A DNA stretch of 64,000 nucleotides, from contig NAJO01000004.1 in the NCBI GenBank assembly GCA_002077065.1, positions 620,001-684,000 of the forward strand, read 5' to 3'. How positions within the stretch are numbered: the stretch's first letter is position 1; every line of letters starts with the position of its first letter. Origin of the DNA: Cryoendolithus antarcticus. Taxonomy: Eukaryota; Ascomycota; Dothideomycetes; Cladosporiales; Cladosporiaceae. This document shows positions 26,547 through 35,961 of this stretch, piece by piece. The notes under the pieces were generated by a model. It was not told where the DNA came from, searched no databases, and worked only from the letters and a program-made list of their open reading frames with translations. The position numbers and the translations under genes were made by a program.

Positions 26547-29147
26547 ATGAGTCTCTTCCAGTCGCCAGGTCGTTATACGTCGATGTCGCAGGCGACCATG
26601 GACGAACGCACCTTCCAAGAGGAGCTGCGTCAGCTCAAGCTACGCCTCGCACAGCTGACTGCTGATTCGCAAAGGCGTCTGATACGCGAGGATCCACGGA
26701 ACAACGAGTTCTCCGTATCGAATGGATACCACAACTACGTCTTCACTTCGCAAGCCGATTATCTCAACTCCGGACTCGCGAGTGGTACACGAGATGGACC
26801 TGCCCCACACCGTCTGCCAACAATGTTCTCGACTCCCCAGGGCTCAGACAATCTCCCCGGATACAGCACTGAGGAGCGATTGCAACGACTTCTAGACAGT
26901 GGAGCGAGTTTGTCCCCATCAACTCAGCCTCAGCATCAGGCTGCCAGGTCTTTGTTTCCGCCCACCGCAAGCATGCTCTATGGCTCGGGAATCGATCAGT
27001 CTAGTTTTCCCGTTCACCACAACAACATGACCATACCCTCTGGTCCAGTTTTTTGGCAGCTCATCTCAGCTCTCAAGATGGACGTCCGCCAGATCGATGG
27101 CAGGGTGGCGAAACTGGAGCAGAGCTTCGAAGACCTGGAGGAGAGAGTCGAGGCACTGGAGCCGAGCAAGTTTACGCCGGAGGGCAGTGTGGAGAGTGAT
27201 GGAGGTGGCTACGTTAAAGTGGAGGACAGTGATGACAGTGGTGCGGAAGTGTTGTCGGAGTCTCATTCGCCTCGCCTAGATGACGACTTGGGAAGAGTGC
27301 TGCATGACGATGCGAGGCATGCCTTGCGCAGCTTTTCCGACCTGCCTTGGTCGAACGATCGCGTTCGCTGTGAACTCACGAATCCGAGAGTGCCTCTACC
27401 GCCCAGTCAGCTTCGGGCGATGCAAACCTTGGACGACATTCCATGCTTATCTGAGAGCCCTACCGTAACCCAAGAGATACGCGCGGATCTCCCATCTGGA
27501 GTCAACTTCCGCGATCGCGAGATTGCCAAACTCGATGACCTTCTCCGGGACGCAACGGAGACGAACAGATCTCAAGAGGAGCTGCTCACAGCGAAAGATG
27601 ACAAGATCGCGAATCTGGAGCTTCGACTTCGAAACAGTCAGACCACAGCAGCGACTTGGGAAATTATCGCTCATGAACTGCAAGACGAGCTGGCTGAGAG
27701 GAAGCAGCAGATCGACGAGTCGTACAATGAATCGACTACGTTGCACGCACAATTGTCGGCCAAGTGTACTGAGCTATCTGATCTGACCGCACACTATGAG
27801 GAGAATCTCGACCACCAAAACGAACAGTACAATGAGTACACAGAATCGTGCCGATTGGGCGAGGAGCAGCTTCAACAGCACAATATGAGCCTAGAGCAGA
27901 GCTTGAAAGCTCGTGACGATTACATCGTAAGTCTGGAGTACGCGGCTGAAGCCCAGTCCAACGACATCGGCGCGCTCCAGCAGGCGCAAGAGGCGTATGA
28001 AGACCAAATCGCCAGTCTGAGTGCCTTTTGCGAGCAGAAGGACGCGATCTTTCATCAACAGCAGGCTATCATTGCGCGTGGACGGGAGATGCTGGAATCA
28101 CGCGACGCTGATCACGATGCGAACCGCGTGAGGGCGGAGGATGCCGAGGCAAGCTTGCAGCGACACCGCGCTCGTCACGAGGAACTTGTCTCGGTTCTGG
28201 CTCAGAGGCATGCCGAGATCGCCGCGCTGAAGGCGCAGCAGGTGCGAGAGGAGAACGTGAACCGGTCAAGAGATGCTCACGTTGAGATGCTGCGGTGTGA
28301 GAACGACAAGCTGCGACACGAAGTTGCTGGACTGAAGAACGTTATTAGAGACGGAAAGACATCGCGGAGGCAGGATGCCGAACATGGCCAAGGGTCAGAC
28401 TCGCCCGCTCCTCCAGGCTCAACAGGACGTGAGCACGCCCGCAAGCCATCGGACCCAGATCAAGTGCATGCTGAAGTCATCGATGATCTTGCACGGGCTA
28501 TGAGCGAAACACCTCATAGCGCGCAGCCGACTGAGCCTTTCGCACACGCAGTGAAGATAATGAGAGACGGTACTCGAAGGCGTGAGATCCCATCGTGGGC
28601 GCCTCGCTCGATTCGCGGCTACTCTCGCCTCCCACACGAGGAAGCTCGCGCACAAGTGTGGGCACTGAACGAACAAGAAGGACCGAAACAGCGGCCACAG
28701 CATCAATTCGGGGTGGCGAGTCCGCTCAATTCGAGACAAAGTACAGGATCTGCACGTCGACGCGAGGATCGCAGAGAGGATGCTCCAACAAGATCTCGAG
28801 GCCACCGCGATGACAGCTACCGCCACCGTGCCTCAAGGCACATGTATGGCCGCTCTGACGATCCGTCAGCGGACGAGGGCTCATCTGAGCGTCCTTCTCG
28901 TCGCAAGCTGCCCCTTGATGCGACGCTCTTGCCACCTTTACCTGCGCCTGTGGAGCCAGCGAGGATGGAGAGTATGCCCAATCTGCGCGCTAGTACTCAT
29001 GAGAGACGGTCGCGTGCGGACCGGCATTCGGGGTTATCCAGGCATGCTTCCATGGCGGAGATGCCCAAGCGGAGATTACAGGCTTACGTCGAGACTGAGG
29101 AGGAAGGGGAGGGTGGCAGGGGGAGGGATGGGAGTTTGTTGGACTGA
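26547..29147 (+). CDS. Coiled-coil protein with an Arg-rich tail, unknown function
   Basis: Intronless, 866 residues. After a disordered N-terminus there is a short helix (about 170-200, MDVRQIDGRVAKLEQSFEDL) with heptad spacing. An acidic patch follows, then a long coiled coil from about 315 to 610 made of Leu/Ala-rich heptads with many Gln and Glu. The C-terminal 200 residues are disordered and rich in Arg, Ser and Pro. I do not recognise a named family. Long coiled coils of this kind are found in septal-pore, spindle-pole and cytoskeletal linker proteins, but nothing here discriminates. The ATG at 26547 is the first in frame; others follow at codons 12 and 18. Confidence 0.75.
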   Translation: MSLFQSPGRYTSMSQATMDERTFQEELRQLKLRLAQLTADSQRRLIREDPRNNEFSVSNGYHNYVFTSQADYLNSGLASGTRDGPAPHRLPTMFSTPQGSDNLPGYSTEERLQRLLDSGASLSPSTQPQHQAARSLFPPTASMLYGSGIDQSSFPVHHNNMTIPSGPVFWQLISALKMDVRQIDGRVAKLEQSFEDLEERVEALEPSKFTPEGSVESDGGGYVKVEDSDDSGAEVLSESHSPRLDDDLGRVLHDDARHALRSFSDLPWSNDRVRCELTNPRVPLPPSQLRAMQTLDDIPCLSESPTVTQEIRADLPSGVNFRDREIAKLDDLLRDATETNRSQEELLTAKDDKIANLELRLRNSQTTAATWEIIAHELQDELAERKQQIDESYNESTTLHAQLSAKCTELSDLTAHYEENLDHQNEQYNEYTESCRLGEEQLQQHNMSLEQSLKARDDYIVSLEYAAEAQSNDIGALQQAQEAYEDQIASLSAFCEQKDAIFHQQQAIIARGREMLESRDADHDANRVRAEDAEASLQRHRARHEELVSVLAQRHAEIAALKAQQVREENVNRSRDAHVEMLRCENDKLRHEVAGLKNVIRDGKTSRRQDAEHGQGSDSPAPPGSTGREHARKPSDPDQVHAEVIDDLARAMSETPHSAQPTEPFAHAVKIMRDGTRRREIPSWAPRSIRGYSRLPHEEARAQVWALNEQEGPKQRPQHQFGVASPLNSRQSTGSARRREDRREDAPTRSRGHRDDSYRHRASRHMYGRSDDPSADEGSSERPSRRKLPLDATLLPPLPAPVEPARMESMPNLRASTHERRSRADRHSGLSRHASMAEMPKRRLQAYVETEEEGEGGRGRDGSLLD

Positions 29148-29757
29148 CGTGAGAGGATCCATTGACAGAGGCTACATAGATTAATTCGGGCAGCATTATG
29201 AAGATCCTCTGTTTCTTCGAGCGACTTCCCATTGATACTAGCCACAGCATCCTTCCACAGCAGTACGCCATGATGTGGCGGGTAGGCATTGGATGCCGAG
29301 GCTTTCCGTCATGACATGGAAGTACTGCACCTCAAAGCTACAGCTCCGTGTCTTCACCGCCCTCGCGACTTCCAAGTATCAACTTGCACCCTCATCTCGC
29401 AGGTGTTAGCAGTCCGAGTCGTGCAAGTCTCGCAACCGCAATCGTTTCACGTAAACGGAGAGTGACGTCCACCCCATGATCAGCGTCAGGGCACCCCAGA
29501 AAGAGGCGTCAGAGGCGTGGAAGAGGCTGGGATCTCACATCGGGACCTGACAGCCGTGCAGCACTAGCTTGGTACCTGGTGCCGTGATGATGTCGATTCG
29601 GAAAATGTGCGGAGTACGAGCGATGTAGCTGCTCCGTTTCACCGCCTATTCCTTATATGTCCTGACCGCTCACTTGATCGTTGTCCGCTAAACTCAAACT
29701 TCCACCGTTATGCACTGCTAACGAGGATCAAGACGGAATCTCAAGCACTGCTAGATC
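29148..29757. other. Intergenic, no gene seen
   Basis: This is 610 bp between two rightward genes. An overlapping short frame in phase +2 starts at 29681 and runs into the next gene; I treat it as a shadow. Confidence 0.5.
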
Positions 29758-30966
29758 ATGTCGATGTACGCCAATGAGCAAGCGAGGGACAGGTACCCTC
29801 GACCCTCACGCGATCGTCCGCCGAGGTACGCAGATGATGAGTATGACGATCCGTATGCTCGGAGAGGTTCACGAAGCTCAAGAGAACCTCCCCCACCTTC
29901 AAGCAGACGCACTAAGGACCGGGACCGATATGATGCCAGCGATGAGGACGACGACCACGCCACCAAAGCGCCCAAGGAAAGTCGAACGTCCAAATCTCAC
30001 CGCCACCACAGTCCAGATGTTCCACCGCCACCTATTGGCGAGAACTCCCTTGCCGGCGAGGACGATGAGGTCGACGAACCACCAAAGAAGTCGAGGCACA
30101 GGGACGACGAGGATCATGTACCCTCGTCTCGGCTAAAGGAACGCGAGAAGGAACGAGACAGCCATAGAGACAGAGAAGACGAGAAGCCACGACGACGCAA
30201 TGGCTACAAAGACGCTCACGACGACGAGCCGCCACCTCCATACAAAAGTAGACCACGCCGAGACGAGTACGAGGAGTCGCCACGGAGCGCAGCAAGGCGA
30301 CATGGCGACCCAGATCGAAAGGCACGACGAGGCAGCTACGGAGACGCTGCTCCTCCACCCTCCTCAAGACGACACCGAGACTCTCCTCCCGACGACGCTG
30401 CTTCCCCGCCACCTCGGAGGCATCGATCCTCCCCACCCGAGGATGCTGCTTCTCCGCCACCCAGAAGACGCAGAGATGACCCTCCTCCCACAGACCGCGA
30501 TCGCAGACACCGCAGCGCCAAGTACGATGACGAAGACACAGACTACGCTGCACCTCCCCGCAGACGCTCCGAGCGTGAACCACCTCGAGACCGAGACCGT
30601 GAGCGAGACAGGGACCACCACAATGACCGCGGCTACAAGACCGAGCGCGACTCAAGACGTCGCGACGACCCCAAAGAACGCGGCTACCGCACTGACGGCC
30701 GCGATGCCAGGCGAGACCGAGACCGGCGGCGGTCGGGCTATGATTCGCATGATGAGAGAGAACGCGAGAGGGAGCGACGGCACGCTAAGCGGGACAAGGA
30801 AAGGAGTGGCGGGAAGAGTAGCGGGAAGAGCAGTTCGAAGAAAAAGGCTCCTGTCGATGTAAAGGAGGTCATGGACAAGGGCAAGAAGGGGTGGGAGAAA
30901 GTGCAGCCCATTGCTGCGCCCGTACTGGGTCAGCTAGCCAAGGCGTACTTGGAGAATCAGAAGTGA
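29758..30966 (+). CDS. Highly charged Arg/Asp-rich disordered protein
   Basis: Intronless, 402 residues. Residues 1-350 are almost entirely Arg, Asp, Glu, Ser, Pro, His and Tyr, in mixed-charge runs such as RDRERDRDHHNDR. Four imperfect repeats of the type (S/R)PP(D/E)DAASPPPRRHR lie near residues 205-245. A Lys-rich stretch (residues 350-370) precedes the only foldable-looking part, a C-terminal 30-residue segment (KKGWEKVQPIAAPVLGQLAKAYLENQK). Mixed-charge domains of this kind favour nuclear-speckle or RNA-processing condensates. That is inference, as I recognise no domain. Start at 29758 (codons MSMYANEQ); a second ATG lies two codons later. Confidence 0.7.
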   Translation: MSMYANEQARDRYPRPSRDRPPRYADDEYDDPYARRGSRSSREPPPPSSRRTKDRDRYDASDEDDDHATKAPKESRTSKSHRHHSPDVPPPPIGENSLAGEDDEVDEPPKKSRHRDDEDHVPSSRLKEREKERDSHRDREDEKPRRRNGYKDAHDDEPPPPYKSRPRRDEYEESPRSAARRHGDPDRKARRGSYGDAAPPPSSRRHRDSPPDDAASPPPRRHRSSPPEDAASPPPRRRRDDPPPTDRDRRHRSAKYDDEDTDYAAPPRRRSEREPPRDRDRERDRDHHNDRGYKTERDSRRRDDPKERGYRTDGRDARRDRDRRRSGYDSHDERERERERRHAKRDKERSGGKSSGKSSSKKKAPVDVKEVMDKGKKGWEKVQPIAAPVLGQLAKAYLENQK

Positions 30967-31098
30967 GACATCGACAGGATCTGGTGTGGCTATCAGGGCA
31001 TTGTATTGCATATATAGGAGCGTTCATGATTACGGGTATGGCATTGCACTTCACGCTCCTGCGCAAATACGTCCTCATCATGAGCAATCAGATGAGCT

Positions 31099-31898
31099 CT
31101 ACAATAACGTTGCAGCTCCCAGTAACCCAAGAACCGCCACTGCGACCCATCGAGTCGCCTTCACGCTCCCAGCACCACCCTTCTTCGCTCCTTCACCACA
31201 TGTACCATTACCTCCCGCGACGCCCGCAGTCACTTCGACGACAGCAGTCGTCAAAGCATACCCCACCTCACTGCTCGTCCTACTCGTGCTCGTCCCAATC
31301 ACCACCTGAGCGGTGATAATGCACGTCGCACTACTTTGCATCAACCCCGCTGCAGTCGAGCCCGGTAGGTAAGTGCAGCTCGCCGCTTCCAGGACGGCTG
31401 TCCCTGAGGCGGAAGCGGAGGAGCCGTACATGAGAGCGGAAGGGACGAGAGTGTACGTGATTGTCTGATCATTATGCGGTCAGCACGGAAGACGCAGGCT
31501 AGGCGACCGGACAGTCGGTGATTGCGTCTACGTACCGGTGCGGACTCATCGCAGAGCGTGTTCGATGGATCGGAGTCAGAGGTACATGCAATTGCAGCCG
31601 TTGTAGTAGAAGAGCAATTTCCTATGATCGAAGCGGCGAAAGCCTGATCATGGCCTGGGTATGCTGGGTGGAGCCAGTTGAACGTTGGAATGGAGGAGGT
31701 TGACGTAGTTGAGCTGGTACTGGATGTGGAGGTCGAAGAGGCGAATACAGAGGGCGGCGTGAAGCCAGGTACTACAGTCGCACCAGATACGATTGTCAAT
31801 GTCGTTGTCGATGTGCTGGCGTCTTCCGCGCTGGCTAGAGCAGCGAGAAGGAAGATCAGGGCACAGCGAAGCGTCATGACGGCGAAGTATACGACCAT
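31099..31898 (-). CDS. Small Ser/Thr-rich GPI-type surface protein
   Basis: Two exons, 31898-31536 and 31464-31099 (intron 71 nt), giving 242 residues. The N-terminus is a signal peptide (core RCALIFLLAALASA). Either the ATG at 31898 or the one at 31877 could be used, and the second gives the more typical signal. A Ser/Thr-rich segment follows, then a conserved-looking part with four to six cysteines (GNCSS, IACTS, TLCDE and later ASCTY, ATCII). The splice joins SAP to TITYTLVPS. The C-terminus is a hydrophobic tail (RWVAVAVLGLLGAATLL) after small residues, as expected for GPI attachment. Many ascomycetes carry such extracellular proteins of unknown function. Confidence 0.8.
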
Positions 31899-32335
31899 AC
31901 TACCTGCCAGACCAGTATTGTAAAGTAGTTGAGGCGCTGGCGATGAGTATTGTCATTTGCACGCTTGCTCGTGTGGTGGGTGTCCAGACAACGATGCCGC
32001 ATTCCAGTGCTTGCCAAAACAGTACAACGCTTCTTCAAGTCAACTGCGTATAGCTTTTGGATTCACTGCCAAGTTTCAACAGTGGTTGGCATAGCTATCA
32101 GATGGACGAAGGACTCGGTACCGTTTGGGCTGTCCATCATCTCGTCGATCTCACTTACAGTGCAATGCGAACTCACTATATTGGGTGTAGCTATCGGAGC
32201 ATGAGTTTACGGCCTGTCTCTTGAAAAGAAGTCTGGAAATCCTTGACAGCTGTCAACAGTGAATCGTAGAAGGCTTGCAGACATGTATCGAGATTACAGG
32301 CTTCCTGACCGCTGTATAAGTAGCTCTCGAGTAGC
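31899..32335. other. Intergenic between two leftward genes
   Basis: These 437 bp hold the 3' end of the OPT gene and the promoter of the GPI-type protein gene. Small open frames only. Confidence 0.5.
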
Positions 32336-34991
32336 TCATCCGCAGTAGACATTCGCTGGGCAACCAATCGCTGTGCCTTTGAAGTTGCCAGATACGCCGG
32401 CGACCTGTAGTATCGCTCCTGTCACATGCGTTAGTACAAGCCTTGTACATGTAAGATGGACAGAATAGATTTCTTACCTACGATGCCCCCCAATCCCTCG
32501 CCAGCGATCATCCCAGCCGCGATGGCGTAGCAATAGAACCCAAACGCAGCCGGATATTTCCTCTGCCACACGAACGCAACAGTGGCACCGAACACCACAG
32601 CCATGGGGTACGTCGTAGTGTTCAAGATGAACGCAATGCCCATACTGACCAGATTGGGCACAAATTCCCAGTACTTGATCGGGATGAAGCGGTATTTGAC
32701 GAAGGTCTGCACGAAAGCGTAGACCAAAATAGCAATGCTGAAGTAGCCCGAGCTGGGCGGGATAGGTAAGCTTGTGCTCGTGACGGCGATGGCGATGGCG
32801 CGATAAGGTCCCACGTCCGGCGCAGGGAAGGCGCACTTGTCTTGCAGGCTGAGGTCGTTGATGCAGGGGTACGCTTCAGAGAAGAGAAGGTACATGGCTG
32901 TGCTCATGAAGATCGAAACCACAGCACCACAGCATTGAGCGTAGAATTGGACTCGGGGCGCAGCGCGGAGGAGATGTGTCGTCTTGAGATCGCCGAGCAT
33001 GTCGACTGCCTGCTCGGAGGCGCCTAGAGCAAGCATGCTACCGGTGATGTTGAGAAGCTGCTGCTGCTGGATTGTGCCGTTACCTCTATTGACACCACCG
33101 ATCACTAGCTGGGAAGCATTGCCAATGGACGTAACCGGGGTGATATTGGTACGTCCACAAGACTCTGCGCCAATGAAGGAGAAGAGGAAGGCGAATACGA
33201 TGGCCAGAAGAACTACACCGATGTTCTGATCGTACTGCGTTCCGAGGATGGCGCAGGTGAAGATGATGCTGAGCAGGATGCCACCTCCCCACATCCAAGC
33301 GGGAACGAGCTCGTCTGGCGTGCAAGGCTCCTCGATTAGCGTCTTTGCTTGAGGATCCGGCTTTCGTCTCAATACGAACCTCCAGATGGGCTCCAGTAGG
33401 TCCGCAAAACTAGCGAGCACGCTCTTATAGTTCGCAAAGAGCTCCGCAAAAGCGCCCGCGAGGAGCAGACAGACACCAGGCCACAGCATCCAGTACCTTG
33501 GGCTCGGCTTTCCTACTGGATCGTCCAAAACCATAGACATATAGTTGATGTAGCCAGGATACTCCTTCGGATATAGTTCAGAGCCGAAGGCAGTCCCCGT
33601 GGCGACCAGGACTGGACCGATGACACCCCAAGCCAGTACAGCGCCGCCGAAGAAGCTGTATGCACCGTTGAGTCCGATAAGGGCGCCGACGCCGATGAAG
33701 GCGGGTGTGAACTCCCAGATGAAGTTCCAATTCTCCACCTTGATGGCGGACTGCCAACCAATCCGATACCTGCGAGTAATGCATCAGTCCCGTCAGTTAA
33801 AGGGAGCTCGGGGTCCCTACAGTGTCCACCCCCAGTGCCAGTCCCACAAGATGCCAGGCGCGTACTCGGCCACACACTTGAAGGTGATACTGGCGACGAA
33901 GGCGATTGCCAAAGCCCTGGTCTTCTTTCTCGCATTTGCCTCAGCGTTCTTGCCGCTATGCAGACTGTGAATCGCTACAGCCGCAGCAGTCGAGCTTGGG
34001 AAAGGTAGCTTCTGCTTGAGGATGTAGAACTTGCGGAGTGGGATCGAGAAGAACATGCCATAGTAGGCGCAGCAGATAGTCTAAGTGAAGTGTCAGCTTC
34101 TCTGTACTGCGACATCGAGGCATGCCACCTCCGCTTCTCCAGAAGTGTGAAGCGTCAGCAGTGCTCTCATCAGGTCATCTGCGGTAGTGGAACGCTGAAT
34201 CGCCATGTCCGTGAGAGTGCAATCTTCAGTGCGAGACTCTAGAACGCACGTTCTCTCCCGCGGACATAGAGTGGCAAACGCACAGACGCAGGTGCAAGTC
34301 CAGCAGCATGACAGCGTTTAGACTCCTGGGGAGGGAGAGGGAGAGAAGTAAAAGACTTACAAACGTGATGAGCCGACCAAAGTCCTCCTTCGGCGACTTC
34401 ATCAGACCGAGCTGGTAGGCTGCTGGGAAGCCACTGACGAACAGCAGACCGAGCGAGCCAGCCGCGGTCGCAGCAGACTGACAGCACACATTCTCCTTAG
34501 GACCGAAGTAGCCTCCGCCGAACTTCTCAGGCAGTACCCGGGACATTGGCTTCAGAATCGCGAAGCCGAACAGCGAGCCGAACAAGCTCGCTCCGAACGT
34601 CCACCCAGTCTTTAGGCCGAGATATACACTGTACCATATCAGTATAGCACGCTGACACTGCATGAGCAACATACTTGGATGCCGCAATGACTCCCCCGAG
34701 CATGCAACCCACAAATACCGCTCTGAAGGTGAACTGGTGCTCCTCTGGTGCATCTGGGTCCTCGGGGAACTGGAACTCGTGCGACAATTTGTGGTTGTAG
34801 GGATCGAGACTGTCGACGCGTGAGGTCGTCGCCACTAGAACATCGCCTTCCTTGGAGGTGATAGTCCGTTCGATTGATGAAGGTGTGGGCGATTCTTTCT
34901 TGAGCGCCACCTTCTCGAGATCAGTGACCAAGGACTCTTCCACGTCCTTCGACAAAGCCGTCGAGGCACCGAGGCCGTTTGTATGAGACAT
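32336..34991 (-). CDS. Oligopeptide transporter (OPT family)
   Basis: Five exons: 34991-34675, 34628-34361, 34080-33821, 33769-32478 and 32418-32336 (introns 46, 279, 51 and 59 nt), giving 739 residues. An N-terminal hydrophilic region of about 85 residues precedes some 14-16 membrane segments. Every splice restores family-typical sequence: IAASNVYLGLKTGWTFGAS at junction 1, LITF joined to TICCAYYGMFFSIPLRKF at junction 2, WGWTLYRIGW at junction 3, and GGIVGAILQVAGV at junction 4, with the C-terminus ending in PANVYCG. OPT proteins import small peptides or metal-ligand complexes with protons at the plasma membrane. The subgroup (peptide or siderophore-like) cannot be told by eye. The 46-nt first intron is near the lower limit and the 279-nt second intron is the longest I see in the window. 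Confidence 0.93.
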
Positions 34992-35961
34992 GATAGAGCG
35001 ACTGAGAGCAATACCTACCTCAAAGGCGAAGGGCTGCACAGGGCGACACATATACCCTGCGAAGTTGTGGTTCGCTGCCGACAGCCGCCTACGACACAGT
35101 GACCACGCATGACCGATCATGTCTCTGTACCGGCGGCATTGTAAGGTCGAACCATGCAGCCGTGACATTCTGCTACGGGTTGTACGGGTAGTGATAGCAG
35201 TCCGTAATGACTTTCGCCGATGCTGTAGTGTCGTGACGATTCGAGCTGCCCGATACAGTAATGAGCTGCAGAGTACCGCCAGCTGCACCTTTCAGATCGA
35301 TGTCATGATAGAGAAGAGATCGTTACAAGCTTTGGGAGCTTATCGCTTGGCTTGCACAAGCAGGTGGTAGTGGGGTCTCTTTTGCCCGAGCACATGGCGT
35401 CTGTCGCAAACATCTTCTGCGTGGTAGTCGGCACCTTAGCCGTTGCCATGCGTGGTGTTCACATGTTGCATGGTCGTTCTTACATGTCGTGTGGTAGCGT
35501 TAAAGTGATAAGACACCATGAGCGGCGACTCTGCTCCGCAATTGCCGGTTCCTGGTTGGCACTCGTGAGCTGTGGCACGTCAATCGAAAGCCCGTTCATT
35601 TCACAGCCGCACAGGCCATGTGCATCTCCTCACACATTTTCTGCTAAACGCCACTCTCCCGATGTATTGAACATTCTTGTGCTGTCGACAGCGTCGCAAA
35701 TGTCGTTCGCTCCCGCTACGCGATGAAAAGACCAGGTGGCGTCTGTTAAAGGTATACACACGTTGCTTATTATCTCCCCGTTGCACTCTAGCCAAAGATC
35801 TCGTTATTGCGGTACAAAAGGTAGATGCATGAGTGAGGGGCATTTTCCCTTGAGAGTCAAACTTTGGCAAGAGCCGAGAGTGATGTTTCGTCTTCGATGT
35901 AGACCGGTGGGGACAGGCGTACAGGCCAGGTCTCGAGCATAGTGTTCTAGAAAAGGTCTGG
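34992..35961. other. 970-bp interval, no gene recognised
   Basis: This lies between the OPT gene and the 3' end of the second HET gene, both leftward, and holds the OPT promoter. Open frames here (for example 35352-35726) show no domain. Confidence 0.45.
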
